From assembly GCF_001424105.1 (NCBI RefSeq), contig NZ_LMQH01000011.1, forward strand, positions 618,914 through 682,913: a DNA stretch of 64,000 nucleotides. The letters are read 5' to 3'. A program made the position numbers and the translations under genes. The stretch's first letter is position 1. Each line of letters opens with the position of its first letter. The notes beneath the pieces were generated by a model that saw only the letters and a program-made list of their open reading frames with translations, searched no databases and had not been told where the DNA came from. Shown one piece after another: positions 27,072-36,549 of this stretch. This DNA comes from Chryseobacterium sp. Leaf394. Lineage in GTDB: Bacteria > Bacteroidota > Bacteroidia > Flavobacteriales > Weeksellaceae.

Positions 27072-28784
27072 ATGTCAGAAAGAACAATACTTACTTTTTT
27101 TCTTTTAATCACCGGAGTGATGTTGCTGTCACAAAAAAATGTCAGCCCATCCTACGCTGAGCTCAGAAAGAAATATGAAAATCTGGAAAAAGAAGACACG
27201 GCTGCCCTGCCTTATGTCAGTAATTTTATTCAGAAAGCAAAAAAGGAGAATAATTTTGAAAAACTTTGTTTAGGATACAAAGATGCAGTATTTTTTACCA
27301 CGGATGCACAGGTGAAGCTTTCCTATGCTGACAGTACCATTGCAGCAGCATTTAAATCAAAAAAAAATGAATTGATCAGCGATGCATTTTTGGGAAAGGG
27401 GATTATTTATTATTTCAATTTCAGAAAATTTCAGTTAGCTTCGGATGAATATGTTAAAGCGCATCAATATGCTGTCAAAACTGATGATGAATATCTTCAA
27501 AAGAAAATTATTTATCATTTGGGTGTTGTCAAAAGCTATCTTGGATATTACAGCAAGGCATTACAGCTTTTCAACCAGTCCATAGAGTTTAATGAAAATA
27601 AAGCAAAAAATGAAACCAATGCCAACCTGCGTTTTAATTATTGCAGGGGCTATCTGAACAGTCTTCATCAGATGGTAATCTGCCATCGGAACCTCAATCA
27701 AAATGCAAAAGCCGACAGCTTACTGGACGTAGGTCTGTCAGCCACAAAAAATAAATCAGAATTTACACTTGAGCGCGCTTATTTTCTTAAATGTACAGGA
27801 ATTATCTTTTATAAAAACAATCAGTACAGCGATGCGCTCTATTATTTAAAAAAGGCTTTGCCGGTCATTGAGCAGAAAAATGATTTTACATGGGCAGCCG
27901 TGATTCACTTCTACCTGGGAAATATTTACCTGAAGCATGGGGATGACAGAAAGGGAATTATGGAATTTAAAAAAGTTGATTCTATCTACAACAAGCATCA
28001 ATTTCTTCTGCCTGAAGCATCAGATAGTTACAGAAGTCTGATTAGGTACTATAAAAATAGACAAAATGAAAAAGAGCAGTTGTACTATACCGATCAGCTC
28101 CTTAAGGTGAATGAAGGCATAAGAAGGGACTTTTCATATTTGGCTGAGAAAATCTATGAAGATTTCGAAATAGCGGGACTGGTTAAAGAAAAACATCAAT
28201 TAGAGAAGTCGATTACTTTACAGAAAATGACCATTTTACTGGTCTTTATCCTTTCTTCAGGTCTTATCCTTTTTCTGATTCGGAGATACCGGAAACGGGA
28301 GCAAAATCTGAAGCAGAAGTATGCAGAACTTATTCTCAGACTTAATATAGCACAGAAACCCGAAGAAGTTTTGCCACAGCCACAAGCTCCCTCAAGGAAT
28401 AAAAATGAGCTGCCCGGTGATCTGGTACGAAGGCTGAAAATTAAGATTCAATATTTTGAAGACCATCATCAGTTTCTTGAAGCCGGACTGACTGTTGTAA
28501 AACTTGCGGATCGCTTCAAGACAAATCCAAATTACCTGTCTGCATTTATACATGATTATAAGGGCGCCCACTTCTCAATCTATCTTATGAATTTAAGAAT
28601 TAGTTACATAACCAATAAGCTAAATTCAGATCCAAATTATCTGAAATTTACGGTGAAAGCTTTGTCTCAAATGTGTGGAATTGCTTCGAGAAATAATTTC
28701 GCAACCCATTTTAAGTCTGTCAATGGGATAGGAGTTTCCGACTTTATCAAGATGAAAAGGAAGGATATTAAGGGAGACTTATAG
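27072..28784 (+). CDS. membrane-bound TPR / AraC-type HTH regulator
   Basis: 570 aa from the ATG at 27072 (MSERTILTFFLLITGVMLLSQ, a signal or anchor); the earlier Met at 26961 gives an unlikely leader. Residues about 40-370 are TPR-like helices (for example ALQLFNQSIEFNE, DALYYLKKALPVIE, WAAVIHFYLGNIYLKHGD). A membrane helix is at about 385-405 (MTILLVFILSSGLILFLI). A coiled linker and an AraC HTH domain occupy the last ~110 residues (VVKLADRFKTNPNYLSAFI, MNLRISYITNKL, VKALSQMCGIASRNNFATHFK). Periplasmic TPRs joined to a cytoplasmic HTH suggest direct transmembrane signalling. It neighbours rteC (41 nt downstream) and the divergent MauE cluster. Confidence 0.9.
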   Translation: MSERTILTFFLLITGVMLLSQKNVSPSYAELRKKYENLEKEDTAALPYVSNFIQKAKKENNFEKLCLGYKDAVFFTTDAQVKLSYADSTIAAAFKSKKNELISDAFLGKGIIYYFNFRKFQLASDEYVKAHQYAVKTDDEYLQKKIIYHLGVVKSYLGYYSKALQLFNQSIEFNENKAKNETNANLRFNYCRGYLNSLHQMVICHRNLNQNAKADSLLDVGLSATKNKSEFTLERAYFLKCTGIIFYKNNQYSDALYYLKKALPVIEQKNDFTWAAVIHFYLGNIYLKHGDDRKGIMEFKKVDSIYNKHQFLLPEASDSYRSLIRYYKNRQNEKEQLYYTDQLLKVNEGIRRDFSYLAEKIYEDFEIAGLVKEKHQLEKSITLQKMTILLVFILSSGLILFLIRRYRKREQNLKQKYAELILRLNIAQKPEEVLPQPQAPSRNKNELPGDLVRRLKIKIQYFEDHHQFLEAGLTVVKLADRFKTNPNYLSAFIHDYKGAHFSIYLMNLRISYITNKLNSDPNYLKFTVKALSQMCGIASRNNFATHFKSVNGIGVSDFIKMKRKDIKGDL

Positions 28785-28825
28785 CGAAATGCCACAGGAA
28801 GTTTGTAAATTTCTGAAAAAAGGAC

Positions 28826-29680
28826 ATGGTAAACAAAACAATTTTAAAAAAGACAGAACAACTTTACGAAAAATTAAAACTTGATCTTGAATACATCGAA
28901 CTTGAAGAGGAAGATTTCATAAGGATTTCAGAGCTCAGCCTTTTTAAAATCGACGAGGCGGTCAGAGGCTTAAAATCCCTGCTTACTAAATTTGAATTTG
29001 AATGTGCAGCAGATGAGATTTATTTTTTCAAAAACCTGAAGCCTCTTTTTATTTCAAAATTCATCTATCATTCCAGGGTTATCGATATTCTGACCTATCT
29101 GCCTGCTGCCGGCCTCGAAGCGCAACTTAATTATTACCGGCAGGAAATTGAAAAGCTCACTCTGCATCATGATAATCATATTGAATTTTACAGCTACTAC
29201 AGAAGAGGTGCTACTTATCTCGATCAAAAATATTTCCTGAGAAGAATGTATGACCTTAAAATGAGTTTACCCTCCGGGCTTTATAATTACGACGAAAACT
29301 TTACCACTTCACATGATCATCTCGTTGCACAGATACTTGCGCACAGGGAAACCGAAATTTTTATTAACCTGAAAATAGAAAAATTGCGTCAGTATGGAGA
29401 TCACAATGCTCAGGCACCTACCACCCTGGTCTGGTCTGAATCCAAAGTGTCGCTGGTTGAGCTTGTATACGGTCTTTTTCAACTGAGCTGTTTCAATGGA
29501 GGAAACATTGAACTAAGTGAGGTCATCAGATTTACTGAAAAAACCTTTAATATCGATCTGGGAAATTATCATAAAACCATTTTTGAAATCCGTAACAGAA
29601 AACAGGGTCCTACAAAATTTCTGCAGATGGTCAATGACCATCTTGTTCAGCATTTTAATAAAATGGATGATTTTCAATAG
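28826..29680 (+). CDS. rteC: RteC-family regulator of conjugative element excision
   Basis: The 284-aa protein matches the RteC layout: an N-terminal helical part (LYEKLKLDLEYIELEEEDFIRISE), FKNLKPLFISKFIYHSRVIDI, and a winged-helix-like C-terminus (KVSLVELVYGLFQLSCFNGG, LSEVIRFTEKTFNIDLGNYH, IRNRKQGPTKFLQMVNDHL). In Bacteroides CTnDOT, RteC activates the excision genes after RteA/B signalling. No rteA/B or excision genes are present here, so the TPR-HTH protein just upstream may take the signalling role. A terminator follows the gene. Confidence 0.9.
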   Translation: MVNKTILKKTEQLYEKLKLDLEYIELEEEDFIRISELSLFKIDEAVRGLKSLLTKFEFECAADEIYFFKNLKPLFISKFIYHSRVIDILTYLPAAGLEAQLNYYRQEIEKLTLHHDNHIEFYSYYRRGATYLDQKYFLRRMYDLKMSLPSGLYNYDENFTTSHDHLVAQILAHRETEIFINLKIEKLRQYGDHNAQAPTTLVWSESKVSLVELVYGLFQLSCFNGGNIELSEVIRFTEKTFNIDLGNYHKTIFEIRNRKQGPTKFLQMVNDHLVQHFNKMDDFQ

Positions 29681-29816
29681 ATAGTTTATTATTCCAGATA
29701 TGCTGTAACTTTTGAAAGCAGTTGCGAGATTTTCTCCTGACTGAATACTATTCTGGTACAGTAATTGTGAAGGATAAAAACGCATATATTATTCATCTTT
29801 AATATCCTTTCAATCC

Positions 29817-29849
29817 AAACCCCAGCATTTAAGCTGAGGTTTTTTTTAT
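29817..29849 (+). terminator. terminator downstream of rteC
   Basis: AAACCCCAGC pairs with GCTGAGGTTT around a 6-nt loop (one mismatch) and is followed by a run of T. It separates rteC from the convergent mob operon. Confidence 0.75.
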
Positions 29850-29974
29850 TTAAAATCCAATAGGATATAACTATAGCTCGAACAATTAAATTGAAACAGA
29901 ATTAACAATTTGATGTACAGGTATATGTGATACTTGAGGTTGAGAGCATATCATCTGATCCTATTTCAAAATAA

Positions 29975-31963
29975 TTAAATCAAATGCTGCAAATCCGGAT
30001 CATTTTTAATCCTTTCCAGTTCAAAAGTGATTATGGCCGAAATGTCTGTTTTAATTCTTCGGTAATTTTCATCAATCACCTGTTTCATCTGGTCATTTCC
30101 ATCGTTATCTACAAAACTTAAAACCTCCGGTATTTTCAGATAGTTTTTTGTTTCCCTTGCAACCAGATCATTATCGACAACAATTTCAGCATGAAACATT
30201 TTCTGCTCAATCCTTTCATCAAAATTATCAGAAACTGCTCCGACAAAAACTCCCTGAGTTAAAGTAGATATTTTAGAGGCCGGTATTAAAGTATCCAGCT
30301 GTGTCGAGATTGAGGTGGAAGTGTCATTTCTGTTGATCGATATGCTCTGTCTTTTCTGCAGAACTTTTCCAAAGCGTTCTGATAAGCTTTTAGCTGTTTC
30401 GCCCACTACCTGTCCGCTAAAAATATTACCGACTGTGTTCTGAATCACTTTACTTTCCTTATCCCCGTAATCTCTGGTCAGCTGTGAAAAATCCTGAAAT
30501 CCCAGACAGACTGCTACTTTATTGCTTCTTGCTGTGGCAATCAGATTGTCAAGTCCCCGAAAATAAATGGTTGGCAGCTCATCAATGATTACTGAGCTCT
30601 TCAGCTGTCCTTTTTTATTGATCAGCTTAACAATTCTTGAGTTGTAAAGACCCAAAGCAGCAGAATAAATATTCTGTCTGTCAGGATTATTTCCCACGCA
30701 GAGTATTTTAGGTTCCTTGGGATTGTTTATATCCAGTGAAAAATCATCGCCTGTCATCACCCAGTATAACTGCGGGGAGATCATTCGGGATAAGGGGATT
30801 TTAGCGGAAGCAATCTGTCCCTGTAACTGATCCTGTGCTCCACCTTGCCATGCATCCATAAAAGGGGAGAGATAGTTTTCAAGATCAGGGTATGAGGTTA
30901 GAATGGTAAAGACATCAGAATATTTTTTATTTAACAGTTCGATGGCGTGTGGAAATGTACAGTACTTTCCATGCTCATAGATCTTCAAAAACCAAATAAT
31001 CGCAGCGAGTAATATAATCGGGGATTCAACAAAAAAATCACCCTGTTTTTGTATCCAGCTTCTATTCAGATTCAGCATAATGGTATAGGCAGCTTCATAA
31101 GCGTCTGAAATATCAGTCATAAAATCTGGATTCAATGGATTGCAACGATGGCTTTTTCTTGGATCATCAAAATTGATTACAAAAAACTTTGGTGGTGTGT
31201 TGTACTGAGAAGAGTGCTTTAACAAATGATTGTACGCAATCGTAGAAAGATCATCAAATTTAAAATCATAAATATACATTGAAAAGCCTTTTTCAATATG
31301 CTGCCTGATATAATTATTGACAATCGCATAGGATTTACCTGAACCCGGCGTTCCTAAAACAATTGTTGCTCTGAAGGGATTGACAACATTGATATAGCCG
31401 TCATTCCATTTTCCTTTATAATAAAATCTGGTGGGAAGATTGACAGAATACTCATTCTGCATCAGTTTGGTTTCCTGCATAAAGCTTTCATTCTCACTGT
31501 TAAAAACATCATCCATCAGATTACTTCGCAGCAACCGGCTCATCCAGACTCCTGCAACCATCAGAGAAATATATCCCAATCCCATGGATAGTATATAAAG
31601 AATATGACCAATGTTTAGGCCTATATCCAAAAAAGGAAAATTTAAAAAAAAGAGGATAAACCCAATCCCAGCAACAAAATATATTTTTGACCATTTTATC
31701 TTTTCATTCTTTACACCTTTTGTTCCAAGGCAGCTTAATGCTAATAGTACGAGTGCAAATATTTTGGAATATAAAAGATTTGAAAACAGACCGGCCTGAC
31801 GGTCAAAATTGTAAAGTATTTTATTAATCAGATTTAAAGTCCAGCCACGTTCCCAAAAAAAGCCATAACAAAACCAATATAAATGCATCAATACTAATAG
31901 AATACTGATGGCTCTCATGAACCCCATTATTTTTGCCAGACTTTTTGCGTCATCTTCTCCCAT
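29975..31963 (-). CDS. mobC: MobC, type IV coupling protein (TraG/VirD4-like)
   Basis: The 662-aa membrane ATPase links the relaxosome to the transfer channel. Four or five N-terminal helices fall within residues 1-145. Walker A is GTPGSGKS at 204-211, and the Walker B region is SSVIIDELPTIYF with RecA-fold follow-up VAVCLGFQDFSQL. VirD4-like proteins pump relaxase-bound DNA into the type IV secretion system. It is the last gene of the minus-strand mobA-mobB-mobC set, about 118 bp after mobB, pointing away from oriT. Confidence 0.93.
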   Translation of the reverse strand: MGEDDAKSLAKIMGFMRAISILLVLMHLYWFCYGFFWERGWTLNLINKILYNFDRQAGLFSNLLYSKIFALVLLALSCLGTKGVKNEKIKWSKIYFVAGIGFILFFLNFPFLDIGLNIGHILYILSMGLGYISLMVAGVWMSRLLRSNLMDDVFNSENESFMQETKLMQNEYSVNLPTRFYYKGKWNDGYINVVNPFRATIVLGTPGSGKSYAIVNNYIRQHIEKGFSMYIYDFKFDDLSTIAYNHLLKHSSQYNTPPKFFVINFDDPRKSHRCNPLNPDFMTDISDAYEAAYTIMLNLNRSWIQKQGDFFVESPIILLAAIIWFLKIYEHGKYCTFPHAIELLNKKYSDVFTILTSYPDLENYLSPFMDAWQGGAQDQLQGQIASAKIPLSRMISPQLYWVMTGDDFSLDINNPKEPKILCVGNNPDRQNIYSAALGLYNSRIVKLINKKGQLKSSVIIDELPTIYFRGLDNLIATARSNKVAVCLGFQDFSQLTRDYGDKESKVIQNTVGNIFSGQVVGETAKSLSERFGKVLQKRQSISINRNDTSTSISTQLDTLIPASKISTLTQGVFVGAVSDNFDERIEQKMFHAEIVVDNDLVARETKNYLKIPEVLSFVDNDGNDQMKQVIDENYRRIKTDISAIITFELERIKNDPDLQHLI

Positions 31964-32081
31964 AAGATTATATAATTATTTGGGAGCGAATGTAAAACGC
32001 GATAAGATTGAATCCCTCATTATTGAAATTGCCGTCATTATTAGGCAGCGTTTGTCAATTTTGCAGAAGATATTTTGCACC

Positions 32082-33374
32082 TCAGCGTTTCTTTTTCCGT
32101 CTCTTTCTCATCTGATGCTCAAATTCAAGTTCCTCCTGAACACTGTCATTATCAAATGAAAATAATCCAACTGCTGATTCCATAAAGCTCTCTTCGGATT
32201 GACTACCATTTTGATGGTTTTCTAAAAAACCGAAAAGTTGATGTGGTTTTTCTGACAGTGCAACTGACGGTTTATCTGTATGCAGGATTTCATTTTTATC
32301 TTTGCGTAATTTTTTATTTTCCGATAGATTTTTATTTTTCCATCTTTCATTTAAACTATTGGAAGAGAATTCTTTCCCCAGACCTGATCCGTTCCATACA
32401 GTTTTTGACGTATGGTCAATGAATGTAATTCCATACATCATACCGCTGCTGTTTCTCCGAATGACTGTATTAATTCCCTGTCTGATTAAATTGTTTTTAA
32501 AATCATTTTCATTGAATGTCGATTCCAAGGTTTTGGCAATAACCCCCTTTAGATGAGATTTTAAAATGTTATCCTTCAAAGATTCACGACATTTTAGAAA
32601 ATGTTTTTCCAAAGCTGAAAGTCCGGCATCTCTGCCAAACAGGGATGCCTTAAAAGGATTTCCTGCTTTTTCACCTTCTGCATTCAGCGGAAAGTAGAGT
32701 AGGCCACTTTGTAATTTACCTTGAAGTTCACCATCTGCTTTTTCTGTGGTAACATTAAACAGAGAAAGCAACGCATTGTATTCTCCTAAGCTACGAAACC
32801 GGTAGTACTTCGGAAGATGACGGATGACGGAGGCGATCTGCTTTTTAACATCGCCAGCTCTGTAATCGACAGGATGAAATGTCAACTCATATTTATCATC
32901 TTTCTTCATTATGGCAGGAGCTAATTCGAACTTGTTTTCCAACGCTCTGCATATCTCCATTGATCTTCTTTTCTCAAAGCGATCTGAAATCTTTCTTCCC
33001 ATCTCATCAACAGCTACTGAAACAATATGAATGTGCGTCCGTTCTATATCCAGATGTTTAAAAACAACATAAGGCTGTTCTCCATATCCCATCTCTTGCA
33101 TATATTCCTGTGCAAGCCTTACAAAACCTTCATCGCTGATCTTATCTTTTGGATCAGGATTCAATGAGATATGCAGAGTGTATTTTTCTGTATTTCGGTT
33201 TGCTGCCAGATAAGAATCAAATGATTGTGCTAATTGAGATACTGAATACTGGCCATCAGTCGTTTCAATCATTTTATTGGTCATTAAAATTTTTCCTTTC
33301 TCACTTTCAACCTTCTTATGATTGTAGGCTAGCGCACCATACAGATTACTGCTTCTCCCAATTTTTGCAATCAT
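32082..33374 (-). CDS. mobB: MobB relaxase (MobA/VirD2-type mobilization nuclease)
   Basis: The 430-aa relaxase domain is in the first ~250 residues. The metal triad is His107, His114 and His116 (FKHLDIERTHIHIV). Candidate nicking tyrosines are Tyr12 and Tyr17 near the N-terminus (NLYGALAYNH). The C-terminal part is lysine-rich and ends in a basic KRRKKKR tail. It nicks oriT and is carried covalently into the recipient. It starts 1 nt after mobA, so the two are coupled. Confidence 0.92.
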   Translation of the reverse strand: MIAKIGRSSNLYGALAYNHKKVESEKGKILMTNKMIETTDGQYSVSQLAQSFDSYLAANRNTEKYTLHISLNPDPKDKISDEGFVRLAQEYMQEMGYGEQPYVVFKHLDIERTHIHIVSVAVDEMGRKISDRFEKRRSMEICRALENKFELAPAIMKKDDKYELTFHPVDYRAGDVKKQIASVIRHLPKYYRFRSLGEYNALLSLFNVTTEKADGELQGKLQSGLLYFPLNAEGEKAGNPFKASLFGRDAGLSALEKHFLKCRESLKDNILKSHLKGVIAKTLESTFNENDFKNNLIRQGINTVIRRNSSGMMYGITFIDHTSKTVWNGSGLGKEFSSNSLNERWKNKNLSENKKLRKDKNEILHTDKPSVALSEKPHQLFGFLENHQNGSQSEESFMESAVGLFSFDNDSVQEELEFEHQMRKRRKKKR

Positions 33375-33375
33375 T

Positions 33376-33813
33376 TTATGATTCTTTTTTCAGGTGATTT
33401 CGATTAAATTCTTCCGTCATCTCAATGATTTTTTTACACAACGCGGCTAACTCGACAGTCTGCTTTTCCAATTTATATAAAAATGCAGCTGCTTTCCGGT
33501 CAGAAAACTGTGTATGTAAGAGCTTTACCACCTGATTATAATTGACTCCAACTGCACGAAACTGAGAATAAAAAGAGGTTAACCGCATGTAATAATCTAC
33601 TGCGCCCTTGTCAATTTTCAACGTTTTAATTTCTTTCGAAAATAATATGGAGACTATAAATTTTGCTTTATTAGAAAGTCCTGACTCTTCAAAAAGCAAC
33701 ATTAAACGGTCATTTTCCTCATCTGTCAGTCTAAAAACGTGGCGATGTGTACTTGGATTGATCTTAGGTTTTCTGCCACCCTTGTTTCTGTACTTGTTAT
33801 TTTGGTTGGTCAT
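33376..33813 (-). CDS. mobA: MobA relaxosome accessory protein
   Basis: The 145-aa protein has an N-terminal basic stretch (NKYRNKGGRKPKINPSTHRHVFRLTDEENDRLM) that looks like a ribbon-helix-helix start. Helices follow, ending in QTVELAALCKKIIEMTEEF. In Bacteroidetes elements the equivalent small protein binds oriT and assists the relaxase. Its start is about 60 bp from the inverted repeat that I propose as oriT. Confidence 0.9.
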   Translation of the reverse strand: MTNQNNKYRNKGGRKPKINPSTHRHVFRLTDEENDRLMLLFEESGLSNKAKFIVSILFSKEIKTLKIDKGAVDYYMRLTSFYSQFRAVGVNYNQVVKLLHTQFSDRKAAAFLYKLEKQTVELAALCKKIIEMTEEFNRNHLKKES

Positions 33814-33875
33814 AATGTTGTAAATATTTAATTATAAAAACTTCGACTTCGGAGAATGTTTCCCGCTCCCGGCAG

Positions 33876-33932
33876 GGCAAGTTGTTTTGAGGCACAAAAA
33901 ACAGTTATGAGGCACTCAAAACACAACTTGCC
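33876..33932. other. probable oriT inverted repeat
   Basis: GGCAAGTTGTTTTGAG (33876-33891) is mirrored by CTCAAAACACAACTTGCC (33915-33932), differing only by a 2-nt insertion. A direct repeat TGAGGCAC occurs at 33888-33895 and 33908-33915, 20 nt apart. The structure lies just upstream of mobA, between divergent mob and tra operons, which is the usual place of oriT in Bacteroidetes conjugative elements. The exact nick site cannot be read. Confidence 0.6.
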
Positions 33933-34591
33933 GTGTTCCGGTGAACACCCTTATTAATATGTAGATGATTAATGAATAGTAATTCCACATGATCAGAACA
34001 TTCCCCATTAAATCAAAAATCTCATAAAAATTGAAGTGTGAACATTTACTGGATTTCATGGAGCAAAGTAAGCGCTTGACCAATAAGGTTCGATTGTCTC
34101 CATTGGGGACAAACTGTTCTTTGTAGTGACATGAAGCGCCATAGGCTGTGATAATATGCTGTAAGTTTTTTGTTTTGCAGTGTAGTGTTGGCAGGCACAC
34201 TGACAGTCGTGGATGATCACTCTACTGTTTGTCTGCTTGAAGGATGAAGTTTGTTACAGAGAGAAGGAATGCAGGAAAGCAGGATTGCTGGAAGTCAAGA
34301 CAGCTCGCATGATGGAATGCCTGAAGTCAAATCAGAAAGACGGAAGCAGATATGATGCTCCGTATATCATGCCGGGTAAACAGGTAGTGTGTGTGAGCGC
34401 ATTCCTGAAAGAAAGATTGCATCACTGACAACAGTTCTGCAATCCATCGGCTTTGCATATGAGCAGGCTCACAAGCATTAAATCTCATCTGCCCGCAAGA
34501 AAGCCGGTCAGAAAGCAGGATTGAAGAGATGGCTGACTGTAGGGCTGAGGGACAGCATTATGAAATTATTTTGGTACTTAAATTTTTAGAT
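33933..34591. other. leader region between oriT and traA without convincing gene
   Basis: Two ORFs occur (33916-34200 minus, 34213-34428 plus) but neither has a recognisable domain or good codon bias. From about 34260 the plus strand is purine-rich and repetitive in flavour. The block GAAAGCAGGATTG occurs near 34275 and near 34511. I read this as the untranslated leader and promoter region of the tra operon. Confidence 0.5.
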
Positions 34592-35359
34592 ATGGATACA
34601 AAAAAGAAAACTTTGTTCATTGCATTTTCATCTCAGAAAGGGGGTGTAGGAAAAAGCACATTCACCACTTTGCTGGCAAGTACTTTACATTACAGGATGG
34701 GATACAATGTTGCGGTGTTTGACGCAGATTTTCCTCAGTACAGTCTGTCAAAAATGAAATCTCGTGACTTGACAATGGTTATGGAAAATGAGACTTTAAA
34801 AAGACAAGCTTACAGGCAGTTTACAGTAATTAATAAAAAAGCCTATCCCATTATTCAGCACAAGGCAGATACGGTTTTGGAGGCTGCGAAAGATTTTATT
34901 CAATCTTCGGCGGTATCTCCGGATGTTATTTTTTTCGATCTTCCCGGAACCGTCAATACGTCAGGAATACTGAACGCACTTGCGGGTATGCACCATATCT
35001 TTACACCTATAACGGCAGACCGGCTGGTTATGGAGAGTACACTGGTCTTCACACAGTTATTACAGGATGTCGTGATGAAAAAAGGGGAGACCTCTATTGA
35101 GACAGTAAACCTCTTCTGGAATCAGGTAGACGGCAGGGAAAACACACCGCTGTACAAAATTTATGAACAACTTATAAAACAATTAGGCCTTAGCCTGATG
35201 GCTAGCCGCATCAAAAACAGTACACGGTTTCGGAAAGAAAGTGAGATTGACAGCAAAAATATTTTCCGTTCCACTTTACTTCCACCAGATGAACGACTGA
35301 TGAAGGTTTGTCAATTAGATTTATTTGTGAAAGAATTCTTAAAAATAATTCAATTGTAA
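34592..35359 (+). CDS. traA: TraA, ParA/MinD-type ATPase
   Basis: 255 aa from the ATG at 34592 (MDTKKKTLFIAFSSQ). An upstream Met at 34529 would add 21 residues read from leader sequence. The deviant Walker A is QKGGVGKST at about residues 15-23, with the FDADFPQYSL and FFDLPGTVNTSG switch regions. The first gene of Bacteroidetes tra operons is normally such a ParA-like ATPase, thought to position or stabilise the element. The next gene follows after 1 nt. Confidence 0.9.
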   Translation: MDTKKKTLFIAFSSQKGGVGKSTFTTLLASTLHYRMGYNVAVFDADFPQYSLSKMKSRDLTMVMENETLKRQAYRQFTVINKKAYPIIQHKADTVLEAAKDFIQSSAVSPDVIFFDLPGTVNTSGILNALAGMHHIFTPITADRLVMESTLVFTQLLQDVVMKKGETSIETVNLFWNQVDGRENTPLYKIYEQLIKQLGLSLMASRIKNSTRFRKESEIDSKNIFRSTLLPPDERLMKVCQLDLFVKEFLKIIQL

Positions 35360-35360
35360 A

Positions 35361-35792
35361 ATGGAAAAGAACTCTAAAAAAAATGTACCGGCTATTGATG
35401 AACAAATGATGATGAATATGATGGTCGATGGAGTAAAAAAAGATGGGTTTGAGGTTCCTGAGACCAACAGTCTATCTGAAGCTGACGCTGTAACGAAACT
35501 GGCAGCACCGGAAAATAAGCCTTCGCTCAAAGAACGAAATAAATCAAAAAAGCCATCAACTGAAAACTATGGAGACCAGTTTCTAAGCACACATTCCATG
35601 GCGAAGCGGGGTGATAAAAGCATCTACATCAGGCAGGAGTATCATGAAAGACTCACGCGTATTGTACAGGTAATCGGCGAAGACAATATTCCCTTATATG
35701 CTTATCTGGACAATATCCTTGAACATCATTTTGATCTGTTCGAAAAAGCAATCACTGAAGATTTCAATAATAAATTTAAACCGATTTTTTGA
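35361..35792 (+). CDS. traB: TraB-like DUF3408 protein
   Basis: The 143-aa protein has a disordered acidic N-terminal half (AIDEQMMMNMMVDGVKK) and a C-terminal DUF3408 domain (KRGDKSIYIRQEYHERLTRIVQVIG, IPLYAYLDNILEHHFDLF) that resembles a ribbon-helix-helix fold. It probably partners TraA, as ParB-like small proteins do. It is tightly packed between traA and traD. Confidence 0.88.
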   Translation: MEKNSKKNVPAIDEQMMMNMMVDGVKKDGFEVPETNSLSEADAVTKLAAPENKPSLKERNKSKKPSTENYGDQFLSTHSMAKRGDKSIYIRQEYHERLTRIVQVIGEDNIPLYAYLDNILEHHFDLFEKAITEDFNNKFKPIF

Positions 35793-35794
35793 TT

Positions 35795-36406
35795 ATGGAA
35801 ACAGTAATTATTATATGCCTTTTGATTGTCGTTTTCCTGCTCATGCAGGATAAGGCTGCCAATAAAAAAATATTGGACCCAAGTAGTCCCTGTGAAAATA
35901 AAAAAAATAAACATCCATCGGTTATGGGAGAGCCAAAGCGACTCATTCTCAATGGAGACCAATCAGATTCCTCAGAGCCTGAAAAAAAATATTCGGAGAC
36001 AGCATTGGAACGTTTAAACGTCAAAGGCTCAAAAGAGGAAAGATCTGTTCAGATTCCTAATGAAGACCTGGATAAAGTTTTTTCCGGTCCGGTTGATTTG
36101 GAAGAGGAGGAAGAGGAATGGAAAAAATACGGATTTACAGTTGATTCCGCTAATTTAGCTCAGGGAGTTACTTTTGAAGAATTCAACGACGCAGGAAGAT
36201 TGTTGAGAAGTGATCCCCTGCGACCCACTGAAAAAGATGCAGCGGTCCATCTGTTCAGCAAAATTCAGGGCACAGAATTATTTAACCTGCTCGAGAGTTC
36301 TATTGAAGGAGTGTCTGTAAAAATAGCAGCACTGCTGGACAACAGCTTCTCTGAGGGGGACATTAAAAAGGATGTGACAGAATTTGATATCAATGAGTTT
36401 ATATAG
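35795..36406 (+). CDS. traD: TraD-like conjugal transfer protein
   Basis: 203 aa from the ATG at 35795; a TTG two codons earlier is the only alternative. One N-terminal membrane helix (METVIIICLLIVVFLLM) is followed by an acidic cytoplasmic or periplasmic region with EEEEEEW and a C-terminal helical part (LRPTEKDAAVHLFSKIQGTELFNLL). Its position and layout fit TraD of Bacteroides elements; the function is unknown. A 330-bp gap with a hairpin terminator follows. Confidence 0.75.
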   Translation: METVIIICLLIVVFLLMQDKAANKKILDPSSPCENKKNKHPSVMGEPKRLILNGDQSDSSEPEKKYSETALERLNVKGSKEERSVQIPNEDLDKVFSGPVDLEEEEEEWKKYGFTVDSANLAQGVTFEEFNDAGRLLRSDPLRPTEKDAAVHLFSKIQGTELFNLLESSIEGVSVKIAALLDNSFSEGDIKKDVTEFDINEFI

Positions 36407-36525
36407 CTCAATCTTAACAAAAAGATAACTTTATTTGGCTTTCTTTAGGTTTTTTTTAGTTTTTAATAAGACCTACTTTTGTATCATTCTCAATTTATTT
36501 GAGTTTTCATGGTTATTAGTTTTTT

Positions 36526-36549
36526 ACCCGGCATCTGCTGGGTTTTTTT
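36526..36549 (+). terminator. hairpin terminator between traD and traE
   Basis: ACCCGGC-ATCT-GCTGGGT (7-bp stem with one G-T pair) is followed directly by seven T. The gap 36407-36734 holds no convincing gene. This would separate traA-traB-traD from the transfer-channel genes unless it is antiterminated. Confidence 0.7.

Noticed and set aside
33916..34200. 94-aa minus-strand ORF next to oriT
   Set aside because: It overlaps the inverted-repeat region and has mixed composition with no domain; better explained as oriT and leader DNA.
34213..34428. 71-aa plus-strand ORF in the tra leader
   Set aside because: It lies in purine-rich repetitive leader sequence and shows no recognisable motif.
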